DNA of 64,000 nucleotides. Origin: an uncultured Desulfobacter sp. (lineage in GTDB: Bacteria > Desulfobacterota > Desulfobacteria > Desulfobacterales > Desulfobacteraceae). Below the pieces are notes generated by a model. The model did no database searches and was not told the DNA's origin. It saw only the letters and a program-made list of their open reading frames with translations. The stretch covers positions 6,418,018 to 6,482,017 of the forward strand of contig NZ_OY762929.1 of the NCBI RefSeq assembly GCF_963666675.1, written 5' to 3'. The translations under genes were made by a program, and so were the position numbers. Positions 52,745 through 61,580 of this stretch are shown in pieces (within the stretch, counting starts at the first letter, position 1; every line of letters begins with the position of its first letter).

Positions 52745-53548
52745 ATGAACGATTTTTTACAGAGCCTTCGTAACGGCCAGTCCGAAAAGGCGAGAACACC
52801 TAAAACAAGAAAGAATTTTGACAATTCGTACTATTCCAACACATCCCGGTTCAATTCATATGGCGGATCCGGTTATCCCAATAATAATAGATCACCGCAA
52901 ATGAAACGCCCCATGCCGCCGGGAATACCCCAGCAGGCGCCAGGCGGTAATCAGGTCGCTGAAGATCCCAATACCGTTCTTTTAGCGGATATTCTGGATA
53001 ATCTGGGCAATCAGGTTGATATTCTGATTAAAAACCAGGAGTACATGATTACGATTCAGGAAAGAACTGCTGATCTGCTCCAGCGTCAGGCCGACGCCAT
53101 TGAGATTATCATGGATCGCCTGAATCTTTCCCCGGACGAGGAGATGGATATCGCCCCGACGTTTGAGCATCATTATGTATCGTCCCAGGCCCCGGATGAA
53201 GAAGAAGTTGACGGCACCGTCGAAGATCTGCTTAGGGCGGAAATGGCCGAGGAAGAACGCCGGAAAGCAGCTGCCCAGAACCCAGCCCCGGAAAACAATG
53301 TTGTAAAAAAACGCAGAAAAATTGTGGCGCCCCCGGCGCAGGCACCAACACCTGTAGAATCACCATCCGGTGAAGCAGCTGAACTGATGCCCAGAGAAGA
53401 GATCATGGATATCATCAACTCCATGCGAGAACAAGGTGCCACCTATGATCAGGTTGCCAAACATCTCATAGATCTTGGTCAGCCCACCTTTTCCGGTCGC
53501 GGCGAATGGCATGCCCAGACCATCCATAGGCTGTGCAGCAATAAATAG
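52745..53548 (+). CDS. Hypothetical protein with recombinase-type C-terminal DNA-binding motif
   Basis: A 267-aa protein of unknown function. The N-terminus is low complexity (Asn, Ser, Tyr, Gly, Pro; residues 15-70), then a helix with coiled-coil character follows (about 78-125, VLLADILDNLGNQVDILIKNQEYMITIQERTADLLQRQADAIEII). After an acidic Ala/Pro linker, the last 48 residues (IINSMREQGATYDQVAKHLIDLGQPTFSGRGEWHAQTIHRLC) closely resemble the recombinase helix-turn-helix of large serine recombinases, without any catalytic domain. It may bind DNA. RBS AAGGAG precedes ATG 52745. Confidence 0.72.
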   Translation: MNDFLQSLRNGQSEKARTPKTRKNFDNSYYSNTSRFNSYGGSGYPNNNRSPQMKRPMPPGIPQQAPGGNQVAEDPNTVLLADILDNLGNQVDILIKNQEYMITIQERTADLLQRQADAIEIIMDRLNLSPDEEMDIAPTFEHHYVSSQAPDEEEVDGTVEDLLRAEMAEEERRKAAAQNPAPENNVVKKRRKIVAPPAQAPTPVESPSGEAAELMPREEIMDIINSMREQGATYDQVAKHLIDLGQPTFSGRGEWHAQTIHRLCSNK

Positions 53549-53580
53549 CATCCCGCCATCGTCATACTAACATAAAAAAT

Positions 53581-53611
53581 CCGACCGGATTTAATCCGGC
53601 CGGTTTTTTTT
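53581..53611. terminator. Bidirectional Rho-independent terminator
   Basis: CCGACCGGA (53581-53589) pairs with TCCGGCCGG (53595-53603; one mismatch). A T-run (53604-53611) follows and an A-run precedes, so it can serve both the plus-strand gene ending at 53548 and the minus-strand HNH gene, whose end it overlaps. Confidence 0.85.
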
Positions 53612-53914
53612 ATCGGCTGTTAGGCGGGCCATGTGTTCGTCCCACTCGACCGGCAGCATGCGTTGTTTTTGCGTATTGCATTCCTTGCAACACGGCACCA
53701 GGTTAAATTTCTCCGAGCGCCCTCCCCGGGATAGGGGAATCACGTGATCCATGGTCAGTTCTTTGGGGGGGAACTGCCCTCCGCAATAGTGACATATGCC
53801 GGACGACCTTTTTCGCTTCCACCACTGGCTGTTCCGAAGCTGCCGTGCCTTGGATCGCTCTTTTTTTGTTACAATATCGTCGGGAAAAGAAAAAAATTCA
53901 TTTATATCTTTCAT
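53591..53914 (-). CDS. HNH endonuclease
   Basis: A 107-aa small nuclease. The zinc-bound HNH core is ICHYCGGQF...TMDHVIPLSRGGRSEKFNLVPCCKECNTQK. Stand-alone HNH proteins of this kind may repair DNA or be remnants of restriction or homing systems. It is the last gene after era (12-base gap), a placement that suggests a housekeeping rather than mobile role. The 3' end overlaps the terminator. Confidence 0.87.
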   Translation of the reverse strand: MKDINEFFSFPDDIVTKKERSKARQLRNSQWWKRKRSSGICHYCGGQFPPKELTMDHVIPLSRGGRSEKFNLVPCCKECNTQKQRMLPVEWDEHMARLTADKKNRPD

Positions 53915-53926
53915 ATCGTCCCGATT

Positions 53927-54811
53927 TTAATATCCAAATTCGCTTAGTTGCCGTTTATTGGATACCCAATCCCGGGTCACTTTAACAAACAGCTTAAGCA
54001 GCACCTTGCTGCCCAGCATCTGTTCAATATCTTTCCGGGCGTTTGATCCGATACGCTGGAGCATGCGTCCTTGTTTTCCAATGACAATACCCTTTTGGGA
54101 ATCGCGTACCAGATGGATGCTGGCATGGATGACGATCAGCTTTTTTTCCACATCAAAGGCATCCACCGTTACCGCCGATGAATAGGGGATCTCCATGCCC
54201 GTGAGTCTGAACACCTTTTCCCGGATAATCTCGCTGACCATATATTTTTCTGAAACATCGGTAAAGGTCTCCTCGGGATAGAGGGGCGGTCCTTCGGGCA
54301 GCCGGGATTCCACTTCGTCAAGAAGCAGATCCACCTGGATGTTTTTTCTGGCAGAGACCGGAACAATGGTTTCAAACCCATACATATGCCGGAACAACTC
54401 CACCTGCTCGTATACAACCGCTTTTTTGGCCAGATCAATTTTATTCAGTGCCAGGATAACCGGTTTGCCCACGGATTCAAACCGCTTTACGATCATCTTT
54501 TCCGATGAATAGTTGCGGGATGTGCTGTCCACCATAAAAAGAATCAGATCCACATCGTCCATGGCCTGCATGGCCTGGTCCACGATTCGCTGATTAAGCA
54601 GGGTGGTGCTTTTGTGAATTCCCGGCGTATCCAGAAATACGATCTGGGAGTGGGGGCGATTTACAATGCCGATGATCCGGTCACGGGTGGTCTGGGGTTT
54701 TTTTGAAGTAATGGATATTTTTTGACCCAGGACCTGATTGAGCAGGGTGGATTTGCCGGCATTGGGGGCACCGATAATACCCACAAACCCCGAACGGGCG
54801 ATTTTAGACAT
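53927..54811 (-). CDS. era: GTPase Era
   Basis: A 294-aa ribosome-assembly GTPase that binds 16S rRNA. G1 GAPNAGKST, G3 DTPGIH, G4 NKID. The KH domain at the C-terminus is complete (HLVRDSQKGIVIGKQGRMLQRIGSNARKDIEQMLG). Standard length. It starts next to the engB stop. Confidence 0.97.
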   Translation of the reverse strand: MSKIARSGFVGIIGAPNAGKSTLLNQVLGQKISITSKKPQTTRDRIIGIVNRPHSQIVFLDTPGIHKSTTLLNQRIVDQAMQAMDDVDLILFMVDSTSRNYSSEKMIVKRFESVGKPVILALNKIDLAKKAVVYEQVELFRHMYGFETIVPVSARKNIQVDLLLDEVESRLPEGPPLYPEETFTDVSEKYMVSEIIREKVFRLTGMEIPYSSAVTVDAFDVEKKLIVIHASIHLVRDSQKGIVIGKQGRMLQRIGSNARKDIEQMLGSKVLLKLFVKVTRDWVSNKRQLSEFGY

Positions 54812-55441
54812 TTAATCCTCCTCCTGATACCAGTCAATGAGGTTTTGGATTTCATCCCATATGGTCTGACGACCCTGGCGGGTTTTGGCCGAAAACAGAA
54901 CGATGCCGTTGCGATCCCGGTTAAACAACCTGCAGGCGGCATCCAATTGTTTTAACTGTTTGTTTTTTGACAATTTGTCCGCTTTGGTCAGCACCAGAAG
55001 GCAAGGCATCTGCTTTGTCTCAAGCCAGCGGACCATCTCAAGTTCCTCTTTGCCCGGATCTCTCCGGATGTCCATGAGGAGAATCAGCCCCGTTAGATTG
55101 TTGCGCGTTCCCACATAATTTTCCACCATGGGCTGCCACTGTGCCCTAATTTTTTTGGATACCTTGGCATATCCGTACCCGGGAAGGTCCACCAGGGAGA
55201 GTGCCTCCTGGGAGTCCTCTCCCCGGGACAAATCTGCATTGACCAGAAAGAAATTAATCAGCTGGGTGCAGCCGGGCCGGGAACTTGTTTTAACCATATC
55301 CTTGCGGTTAATCAAGGTGTTGATCAAAGACGATTTCCCCACATTCGACCTGCCCGCAAACGCGATTTCCGGGAAATCGTATTCCGGGTACTGGGCGGGT
55401 TTAACCGCACTTTTTACAAATTCAACGGCACGGATTTTCAT
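54812..55441 (-). CDS. engB: Ribosome biogenesis GTPase EngB/YsxC
   Basis: A 209-aa TrmE-Era-EngA-EngB-type GTPase needed for 50S assembly. G1 GRSNVGKSSLIN, G3 DLPGYGYAK, G4 TKADKL. The N-terminus (FVKSAVKPAQYPEYDFPEIAFAG) is typical. It overlaps the aminotransferase stop (ATGA) and precedes era, so a ribosome-assembly pair sits within the operon. Confidence 0.96.
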   Translation of the reverse strand: MKIRAVEFVKSAVKPAQYPEYDFPEIAFAGRSNVGKSSLINTLINRKDMVKTSSRPGCTQLINFFLVNADLSRGEDSQEALSLVDLPGYGYAKVSKKIRAQWQPMVENYVGTRNNLTGLILLMDIRRDPGKEELEMVRWLETKQMPCLLVLTKADKLSKNKQLKQLDAACRLFNRDRNGIVLFSAKTRQGRQTIWDEIQNLIDWYQEED

Positions 55442-56595
55442 GCATACCTTTTCAAATATTCTTCTAAGCGGTCCATTCCGATTTTAAGGTTTTCCAGGGA
55501 ATTAGCATAGGAGAATCGAATGTATCCTTCTCCATTGGCGCCAAAATCAATACCCGGGGTCACCCCGATGTGTGCCTTTTCCAGGATGTCAAATGCCAGG
55601 GCATAGGAGTCGGTGGAAATGTGTTTAAAATTTACAAAAACATAAAAAGCCCCCGTGGGCTCCACCATCATGGACAGCCCCATCTCTTTAAGGCGCTTGA
55701 TCATGAATTTGCGGCGCTCATTATATGTCTCGCACATGGCCTGGGTCTCTTCATCCGCATCGGTCAGCGCAGCGGCGCCGGCCAGTTGGGTGACCGAATT
55801 GGCGCAGATAAAGAAGTTTTGCTGCAACACCTGCAGTGCCCGGACAAATTTGGGCGGGGCAATCAGGTATCCTAACCGAAGCCCTGTCATGGCAAACAGT
55901 TTGGAAAATCCGTTGAGCACAAATGCCTGGTCGGTGAATTCCAGAATCGAGTGGTCTTTGCCTTCATAGGTCAGGCCATGGTAAATTTCATCGGAAACAA
56001 CGTACAGGCCGTGTTCTTTGGCAACGTCAACAATCTCCTTCATCCGGTCCGCGGAGATGACGGTACCCGTAGGATTGGACGGGGAATTGATAAAAATCGC
56101 CTTGGTTTTGGGGGTGATTTTCTCCCTGATGGCCTCGGGGGTATATATAAAACCGTCCTGCTCATGTACTTTAACAAAAACAGGTTCCCCCTGGACATAG
56201 CGGATGAAATTGGCATAGCAGGCATAATGGGGATCTGAAACGATGATCTCATCGCCGGGGTCCAACAATGCGCTGAACACCAGGAGCATCGCCGGAGAGG
56301 TCCCGTTGGTTACAAGTATCTGATCGGGATCAACCGTCGTGCCGTAGATGCGTTGGTGGTAATCACTGATGGCCCTGCGCAGGCGAATATCGCCCAAGCT
56401 GTTGGTGTAACAGGTTTCGTTTTGCTCTAGGGCCTCGACACACACCCGGTTGACGCATTCGGGTACATTGAAGTCCGGCTCGCCGATCTCCATGTGAATG
56501 ACGTTAATCCCCTGGGCTTCCATCTTATGGATCTTTTCCATCACGTCCATGGCAATGAACGGTTTCATCTGTTCACATCGTTTGGCCACAGTCAT
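55438..56595 (-). CDS. PLP-dependent aminotransferase class I/II
   Basis: A 385-aa fold-type I aminotransferase. The PLP lysine is in LNGFSKLFAMTGLRLGYL, INSPSNPTGTV carries the conserved Asn, and VSDEIYHGLTYEG the Asp/Tyr. It resembles the AspC/PatA-type branch for aspartate, aromatic or N-acetyl-diaminopimelate substrates. Location between hisG and engB could point to amino-acid biosynthesis but does not fix the substrate; a HisC role is possible but less likely from the sequence. Confidence 0.88.
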   Translation of the reverse strand: MTVAKRCEQMKPFIAMDVMEKIHKMEAQGINVIHMEIGEPDFNVPECVNRVCVEALEQNETCYTNSLGDIRLRRAISDYHQRIYGTTVDPDQILVTNGTSPAMLLVFSALLDPGDEIIVSDPHYACYANFIRYVQGEPVFVKVHEQDGFIYTPEAIREKITPKTKAIFINSPSNPTGTVISADRMKEIVDVAKEHGLYVVSDEIYHGLTYEGKDHSILEFTDQAFVLNGFSKLFAMTGLRLGYLIAPPKFVRALQVLQQNFFICANSVTQLAGAAALTDADEETQAMCETYNERRKFMIKRLKEMGLSMMVEPTGAFYVFVNFKHISTDSYALAFDILEKAHIGVTPGIDFGANGEGYIRFSYANSLENLKIGMDRLEEYLKRYA

Positions 56596-56597
56596 GT

Positions 56598-57473
56598 TCA
56601 GATCACCTTATTCAATGCGCATTCAATGATACCTTCGGCACCGGCCTTCAACAGTTGGGGGATCAGATCCCGGACCACACTGTTTTCAACCACGGTCTCT
56701 ACGGAGAACCAGTCGGACTGGTACAGGGAGGCCACGGTGGGAGCGTTGAGGCTTGGCAGAAGGTCCACCACATCCGCAATTTTAGATTCAGGGACATTCA
56801 TTTTAAGCATCACAAGCTTTTCCGCCACAAGTGCTGCCTGGAGCAACATGGCAATCTGCTCGATTTTTTCCCGCTTCACCGGATCCTGCCAAGCTGTTTT
56901 ATTGGCAATGAGCTGGGTGTTGGTTTTCATGATCTCGTGGATCACTTTTAAATTATGCGCCCGGATCGTGCTTTCGGTCTCGGTGATTTCCACAATGGCA
57001 TCGGCCAGGCCGGATACGATTTTGGCTTCCGTGGCGCCCCAGGAAAACTTCACATTGACATTAATGTTACGGGATTCAAAAAAGCGTTTTGTAAATTTTA
57101 CAAGTTCGGTGGAGATGGTTTTGCCTTCCAGGTCCTCAAGGCTGTTTATTTCGGAGTCTCCTGCCACGGCAATCACCCACCGGGCCGGGCGGGAAGATAC
57201 CTTTGAATAAACTAGATCGGTCACGACGTGGACGTCAGACTCGTGCTCGGCCACCCAGTCAAGACCGGTCAGGCCTGCGTCAATGATGCCGGATTCCACA
57301 TTGATGGACATCTCCTGGGCCCGGCACAGGGCGCATTCAATGGTATCATCGTCAATGTCCGGGAAGTAGCTTCTGCCTTCAACGTTGATTTTCCATCCCG
57401 AACGTCTGAACAGGTTGATGGTGGCATTCTGCAGGCTTCCTTTGGGAATGCCCAGTTTCAATTTTTTCTCCAT
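56598..57473 (-). CDS. hisG: ATP phosphoribosyltransferase, long form
   Basis: A 291-aa HisG that joins ATP and PRPP, the first step of histidine biosynthesis. KLGIPKGSLQNATINLF, GLTGLDWVAE, and TELVKFTKRFF are in the catalytic part. A PRPP-site-like segment is ADAIVEITETESTIRAHNL. The C-terminal domain (about 215-291) is the regulatory histidine-binding domain of long-form HisG, so no hisZ is needed. Its ATG overlaps the hisI stop (TAATG). Confidence 0.96.
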   Translation of the reverse strand: MEKKLKLGIPKGSLQNATINLFRRSGWKINVEGRSYFPDIDDDTIECALCRAQEMSINVESGIIDAGLTGLDWVAEHESDVHVVTDLVYSKVSSRPARWVIAVAGDSEINSLEDLEGKTISTELVKFTKRFFESRNINVNVKFSWGATEAKIVSGLADAIVEITETESTIRAHNLKVIHEIMKTNTQLIANKTAWQDPVKREKIEQIAMLLQAALVAEKLVMLKMNVPESKIADVVDLLPSLNAPTVASLYQSDWFSVETVVENSVVRDLIPQLLKAGAEGIIECALNKVI

Positions 57474-57847
57474 TACTTGTACACCTTTTCCGGGTCAAAG
57501 ACCCGCTGTTCAACTATTTTAAATTCATTGTTTTCAACTACTCGGTAAAAACAGCTTTTATACCCTTTGTGGCAGGCGGCACCGCCGATCTGGGTCACCT
57601 TGAGAAGCACAGTGTCATTGTCACAGTCCACCCGGATCTCCTTGACCTGTTGAACGTGTCCCGAGGTTTCTCCCTTTTTCCATAATTTATTCCTGGACCG
57701 GCTGTAATAGACGGCATTGCCGCAGGCAAGTGTCTCTTCAAAGGCCGCTTTGTTCATATAGGCCATCATCAGCACCTCACCTGTCTCCGCGTCCTGGGCA
57801 ATGGCGGGGATCAGCCCGCCGGTTTTTTCAAAATCAAGTTCCGGCAT
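57473..57847 (-). CDS. hisI: Phosphoribosyl-AMP cyclohydrolase
   Basis: A 124-aa enzyme that opens the adenine ring of PR-AMP in histidine synthesis. YMNKAAFEETL, YYSRSRNKLWKKGETSGHVQ, and the zinc-binding DCDNDTVLL...GAACHKGYKSCFYR are canonical. It lacks the HisE domain. ATG 57847 is preferred; the frame extends to 57922 without a ribosome-binding site. It is the first gene of hisI-hisG-aminotransferase-engB-era-HNH. Confidence 0.96.
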   Translation of the reverse strand: MPELDFEKTGGLIPAIAQDAETGEVLMMAYMNKAAFEETLACGNAVYYSRSRNKLWKKGETSGHVQQVKEIRVDCDNDTVLLKVTQIGGAACHKGYKSCFYRVVENNEFKIVEQRVFDPEKVYK

Positions 57848-58038
57848 GACTCTTTTGTCTTCCTTATAATTTTGAGTGTTCGATAAATTGAAGGCGGCAA
57901 TTGCCGCTTGAAGCCGGATCATTAATGCGTTCTATTATTTAAAAAACGCTTTAATATTATACACATTTTATCCAGCCAACCATATCAAAACTTTAATAAT
58001 TAATGGTTTGGACAAAAAATGTCAATTTGAAAATAGAA

Positions 58039-59088
58039 TCAAGAATGGTCGAAGAAATACTTTTGATCGAAGATGAGGTGTTCGCCCTTTCGAACCCGTT
58101 CCCGCAAAAGGCCCAGTTTTTTATCCAGATCGGCCAGGCAGACGGCACTGTTTTTTTCCGTTGCCAGGGTTTTGACCACGTCGGCAATCCCTCCGTTTTT
58201 TATCACGATGCGCCGGTCACAGGAAAGCGCCAGTAAGGGGTCATGGGTGGCAATCAGGACAATTTTTTCCTTGTTGAGCAGCAGGGAAATCGCTTTGACG
58301 CGGTCGATTCCTGCGTTTTCAATTTCATCGATCAACACCACGGGGGATGCGCTCAAGTAGGCCACATCGGCGATCATCAGCGCCCGGGACTGGCCCCCGG
58401 ACAGGGAGGTGATGGCCGTGTCCAGGGAAAAGGGCTCGCCGGCAAGCATGACGGCAGATTGGTATATCTGTTCTATTTTTTCAGGAATAGTATTAATGAG
58501 GCGGCTTTCGGCATGCATCTGTAAAAATGCCTCTACGGTCAGATCCATGACAAAATTCATGTTCTGGGAAAGTTGGGCCACCAGCCTGAATTCCCCCGAG
58601 AAACGCGACTGTGCATCCATGGGTTTGCCGTCCGGCAGCACCTTTCGGCCCGAAGGGGTGTCCCCCTGGGCCAGGCACTCAATGTCCGAAAGAAGCTGGC
58701 TTTTGCCCGAACCTGTGGGGCCCACCACGCTGACCACCTCGCCGGGCAACAGGGTAATGCCCATGGCTTCGGGATGTCCGTTTTTATCAGACCCGGCCTC
58801 TATGACCAGATGGTCAAGGGTGCCATGGCTTTTGTGGCGGCACTGCTCCATCTTAGCGATGAATTCCAGAACCTGGGTGGACAGGGATTTGTGGTCCATG
58901 CCGAATTTGGACAGATGGTCCGGGGCGATGCTTTCAATGCGCGTGGCCAGAGTCGTTTGTCCCGGGCCGGGATCAATCTCAAGGGCGCTGAAAAAATCCT
59001 TTAAATATGGATATTTTCCCATCAGCCGGTCTATGCTGAAAATCAAGAGATTTGTATCTGTGGCGTGGTTTGTGGCTACTTTTTTCAT
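58039..59088 (-). CDS. Soluble ABC-type ATPase of the three-gene operon
   Basis: A 349-aa ATP-binding cassette protein. About 95 N-terminal residues precede the cassette and resemble the N-terminal domain of the solute-binding-fold protein two genes upstream. Walker A is GPTGSGKSQ, the signature SLSGGQSR, and Walker B PVVLIDEIENA. The switch His is in IATHDPLL. There are no membrane segments and no permease gene nearby, so it is unlikely to be a normal transporter ATPase. ATG 59088 overlaps the GTPase stop (TGATG). It may drive a conformational step in cofactor or metal insertion. Confidence 0.8.
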   Translation of the reverse strand: MKKVATNHATDTNLLIFSIDRLMGKYPYLKDFFSALEIDPGPGQTTLATRIESIAPDHLSKFGMDHKSLSTQVLEFIAKMEQCRHKSHGTLDHLVIEAGSDKNGHPEAMGITLLPGEVVSVVGPTGSGKSQLLSDIECLAQGDTPSGRKVLPDGKPMDAQSRFSGEFRLVAQLSQNMNFVMDLTVEAFLQMHAESRLINTIPEKIEQIYQSAVMLAGEPFSLDTAITSLSGGQSRALMIADVAYLSASPVVLIDEIENAGIDRVKAISLLLNKEKIVLIATHDPLLALSCDRRIVIKNGGIADVVKTLATEKNSAVCLADLDKKLGLLRERVRKGEHLIFDQKYFFDHS

Positions 59089-59807
59089 CACGTAAAATCC
59101 ATGGTTTTGACATTGCCGATCTGACTGTCCGGTCCGATTTTGGTCTCCCCTAAGCAGTAGGAGCACAGGGCGGCGGGCATGGTAAATCGCAGACGCATGT
59201 TATTTAATGTTTCAATGGACGCGGCTGTTTTAAAGTGCCCTGCACACAGCAAAGAACCTTGTCCTGTCAGTCCATTGACCGGCAGAACTGCGGCCTTTGC
59301 ATTGGCCTGGCGGACACGAAAGGCGAAAACTTCCCGTTCAGCCTGGGAGACAATGTCTCCCTTGGTCAGCACCACAAGGTCGGCGTTTTTCAGCATGGGG
59401 CCGATTTTCCTGGGGGTGTGTACACCGCTTAAATGATCAACGACACAAACGGCCAGAATCCCTTTAATGTGGGGCGAGCAGCGGTTACAAAGCCCAGCGC
59501 TTTCACTGATCAGCATGTCAAAGCCTTGGCCGATACCCCATTGCACGCAGGCTTCGATATTGGCAATGAAGAAATGATCCGGACACAGCCCGCCGGCCAA
59601 TCCTTTTTGCACAGGCAAACCCGCCCGCTCATATCTTTTGTAGTCATCCCCGGTGAGGCAGTCAAACTTGATGATACCGATGCGAAGCCCTTGTTCTAAA
59701 AGCACTGCGGCGGTGTGCAGAATCAAAGAGGTTTTTCCGCTTGAAGGCGGTCCGGCCACCGTTACCAGTCTGATGGTCGGATCCGTTTTTGTTAAGGTCT
59801 GGTTCAT
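59088..59807 (-). CDS. G3E-like GTPase with CxxC motifs (HypB/CobW/UreG relatives)
   Basis: A 239-aa SIMIBI-class P-loop NTPase. Walker A is GPPSSGKTS and G4-like LTKGD. The switch region carries SESAGLCNRCSPH, where HypB-type proteins have a conserved Glu-Gly segment; the two cysteines and histidine suggest metal binding. A second CxxC (ALCSYCLGE) is near the C-terminus. G3E GTPases insert or deliver nickel, cobalt or zinc. It is sandwiched between the soluble solute-binding-fold gene (7-base gap) and the ATPase (overlap). The target enzyme is unknown. Confidence 0.75.
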   Translation of the reverse strand: MNQTLTKTDPTIRLVTVAGPPSSGKTSLILHTAAVLLEQGLRIGIIKFDCLTGDDYKRYERAGLPVQKGLAGGLCPDHFFIANIEACVQWGIGQGFDMLISESAGLCNRCSPHIKGILAVCVVDHLSGVHTPRKIGPMLKNADLVVLTKGDIVSQAEREVFAFRVRQANAKAAVLPVNGLTGQGSLLCAGHFKTAASIETLNNMRLRFTMPAALCSYCLGETKIGPDSQIGNVKTMDFT

Positions 59808-59813
59808 CTGTCA

Positions 59814-61022
59814 TCAAGGCGCCAGGGGCGTGAATATTTTATCAATTTCAACATTTAAGGCGGGCAGATCGTTTTGTCTTAAAAAGTCCCACCCCAGCCA
59901 TTTCAACGGTCTCGTCTGGACCTCGGCGGTCACATCTGCATGGGGCACTGGAAATCCGGCGCCTGCAAGGATTTGTGCCAGTTGGGTGCCCACAAGATAA
60001 TCAAGCACCGGTTTAAGTTCCTCTTTTTTCTCAGGTTTGACCTGGAGGATAACCGGGCTTGCCAGGGCCCCGTCTTCGGGCCATATTATTTTAATTCGCT
60101 CCTGGTGCCGGATCCGGTCGGCAAAAAAGGCCGGCATCACATACAGTGCGCCCGGGCCGTTATTGTCTATCCGGTTGACCATCTGGGCCGGATGAAGTCC
60201 TTCAAGTACATTTTTCGCCAATGCCTCTAAGCCATTGTTGCCATGCTCCTTGAACGTGGGCAGCAGGACCGCATGGCAATAAAATCCGTCTCCACCCCTG
60301 ATGATCACGCTTTTTTTCCACTCCGGTGCCAGCATATCCGCCCAGGTGCGCGGCAGTTCCCGACCGTCCAACTGATCAAGGTTTGCAATCACCACCAGGG
60401 GGTTTATGCATAGGATAGTATATTCGTTTTTGGGATCTAAGATTTGCGCATCGGAAAAAGTCAGGCCCGTCGCCGATTCGCCATAACCTGTGAAATGTCC
60501 CGGCGCCACAAAATTGTTGTAAAACCGCCGGCCTAAAAATACATTGAAATCCGCCGACACGATAATATCCGGCAGTTCCTCTTTGGATTCGATGGTGTCA
60601 ACATAGGAATAGTAAGACAGTTCCTGGTTTACGTTTCCTTCCACCGCCGATTGAATGTCAATCCCCGTTTGGGTTGAAAGATCATTCATAAATTGGGAAA
60701 ACGCCCGGCTGAAAGGCATTTTTAACCCGCAGGGCATCAGCCCAAGAAACGTTAAATCTTTCTGGGCCGCCATGGAGGCGAGCCCCGGGGTGTCAATGGC
60801 AGGCTCCTGGGTAATGGCACCTTCAAGCATATCAATGAATGCCTCAATGTTGATGAACCGGCTTTTTAATGCCGTGCCCAGGGTTAAAAACGGTGCCAGA
60901 ACGCGCATGGCATCGTCACTGACCAGGGCTCCCAGGCCGTTTGCCGTAAAAACCGACCGGGTCTGGGGAAAACGCTGGATTATTTCATATATTTTCAAAT
61001 CTGCATGGATGTGGGTCGGCAT
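59814..61022 (-). CDS. Cytoplasmic solute-binding-fold protein with DUF1858-like N-terminus
   Basis: A 402-aa protein with no signal peptide. Residues about 5-68 form a helical DUF1858/ScdA-N-like domain (KIYEIIQRFPQTRSVFTANGLGAL). The rest resembles an iron/spermidine-type periplasmic binding protein (PDIIVSADFNVFL, ILCINPLVVIANLDQL, LPRTWADMLAPEWKKSVIIRGGDGF, LVGTQLAQILAGAGFPV). A binding-protein fold in the cytoplasm, next to a GTPase and an ATPase rather than a permease, is unusual. It is the first gene of the operon. Confidence 0.75.
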   Translation of the reverse strand: MPTHIHADLKIYEIIQRFPQTRSVFTANGLGALVSDDAMRVLAPFLTLGTALKSRFINIEAFIDMLEGAITQEPAIDTPGLASMAAQKDLTFLGLMPCGLKMPFSRAFSQFMNDLSTQTGIDIQSAVEGNVNQELSYYSYVDTIESKEELPDIIVSADFNVFLGRRFYNNFVAPGHFTGYGESATGLTFSDAQILDPKNEYTILCINPLVVIANLDQLDGRELPRTWADMLAPEWKKSVIIRGGDGFYCHAVLLPTFKEHGNNGLEALAKNVLEGLHPAQMVNRIDNNGPGALYVMPAFFADRIRHQERIKIIWPEDGALASPVILQVKPEKKEELKPVLDYLVGTQLAQILAGAGFPVPHADVTAEVQTRPLKWLGWDFLRQNDLPALNVEIDKIFTPLAP

Positions 61023-61580
61023 ATTGTTTTGGGCTCCTTTGCAATTTTCCTGATTATCGGAAATATGTTGTCATAAATTTTAGAACAGCAATTCTAATGC
61101 CAGTCGGCTTAAGATATCGTTCACACGCAACAAATTACGGTGGTCAGGCGTTTGATTTAAAAGCGGAAAACCTGTTGTATATTACTTCAACTCCTTGAAA
61201 TAATATGTTGTTTTTTTGTATGATGAACCTGGATCGGGCGAGCGGTGCAGCTCATGGTTTATATTGGGTCCGTTTGTCATTTGCCGAGGTGGAATGGTCG
61301 ATAATTACAATATTGTTAAAAGACAGTGTTTGATGTGTGTAATTCGAAAAATTAATACAATTTTGTTGTTCGTGGGTTCTGTTACAGATCGTTTTTACGC
61401 GTTGCTCTTTTTGTTAAAAAGGCGTTCAACCGGGGTTTACATGTCTGCTGAACATCACCCAAATGCATTGTTCGGCAGAGGGGTTGGGGCGGATAGGCCT
61501 TTTGCCTTTCTATTGCCATCTTAATTCTAATCTGATAAAAACAACTATTTTATCAAAATATAATACCATTTCGAGACCTT
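61023..61580. other. Gene-free region upstream of PBP1A
   Basis: About 560 bases. A 102-codon frame at 61216 has neither ribosome-binding site nor family features. A short AGGC/GCCT hairpin near 61496-61507 lies upstream of the PBP gene. Otherwise nothing recognised; room for promoters of both divergent operons. Confidence 0.4.

Noticed and set aside
58039..61022. Triad as a conventional ABC importer
   Set aside because: No permease gene, no signal peptide on the binding protein, and an inserted GTPase gene.
61216..61524. 102-codon frame upstream of PBP1A
   Set aside because: Composition is not protein-like, there is no Shine-Dalgarno, and no family features. Treated as non-coding.
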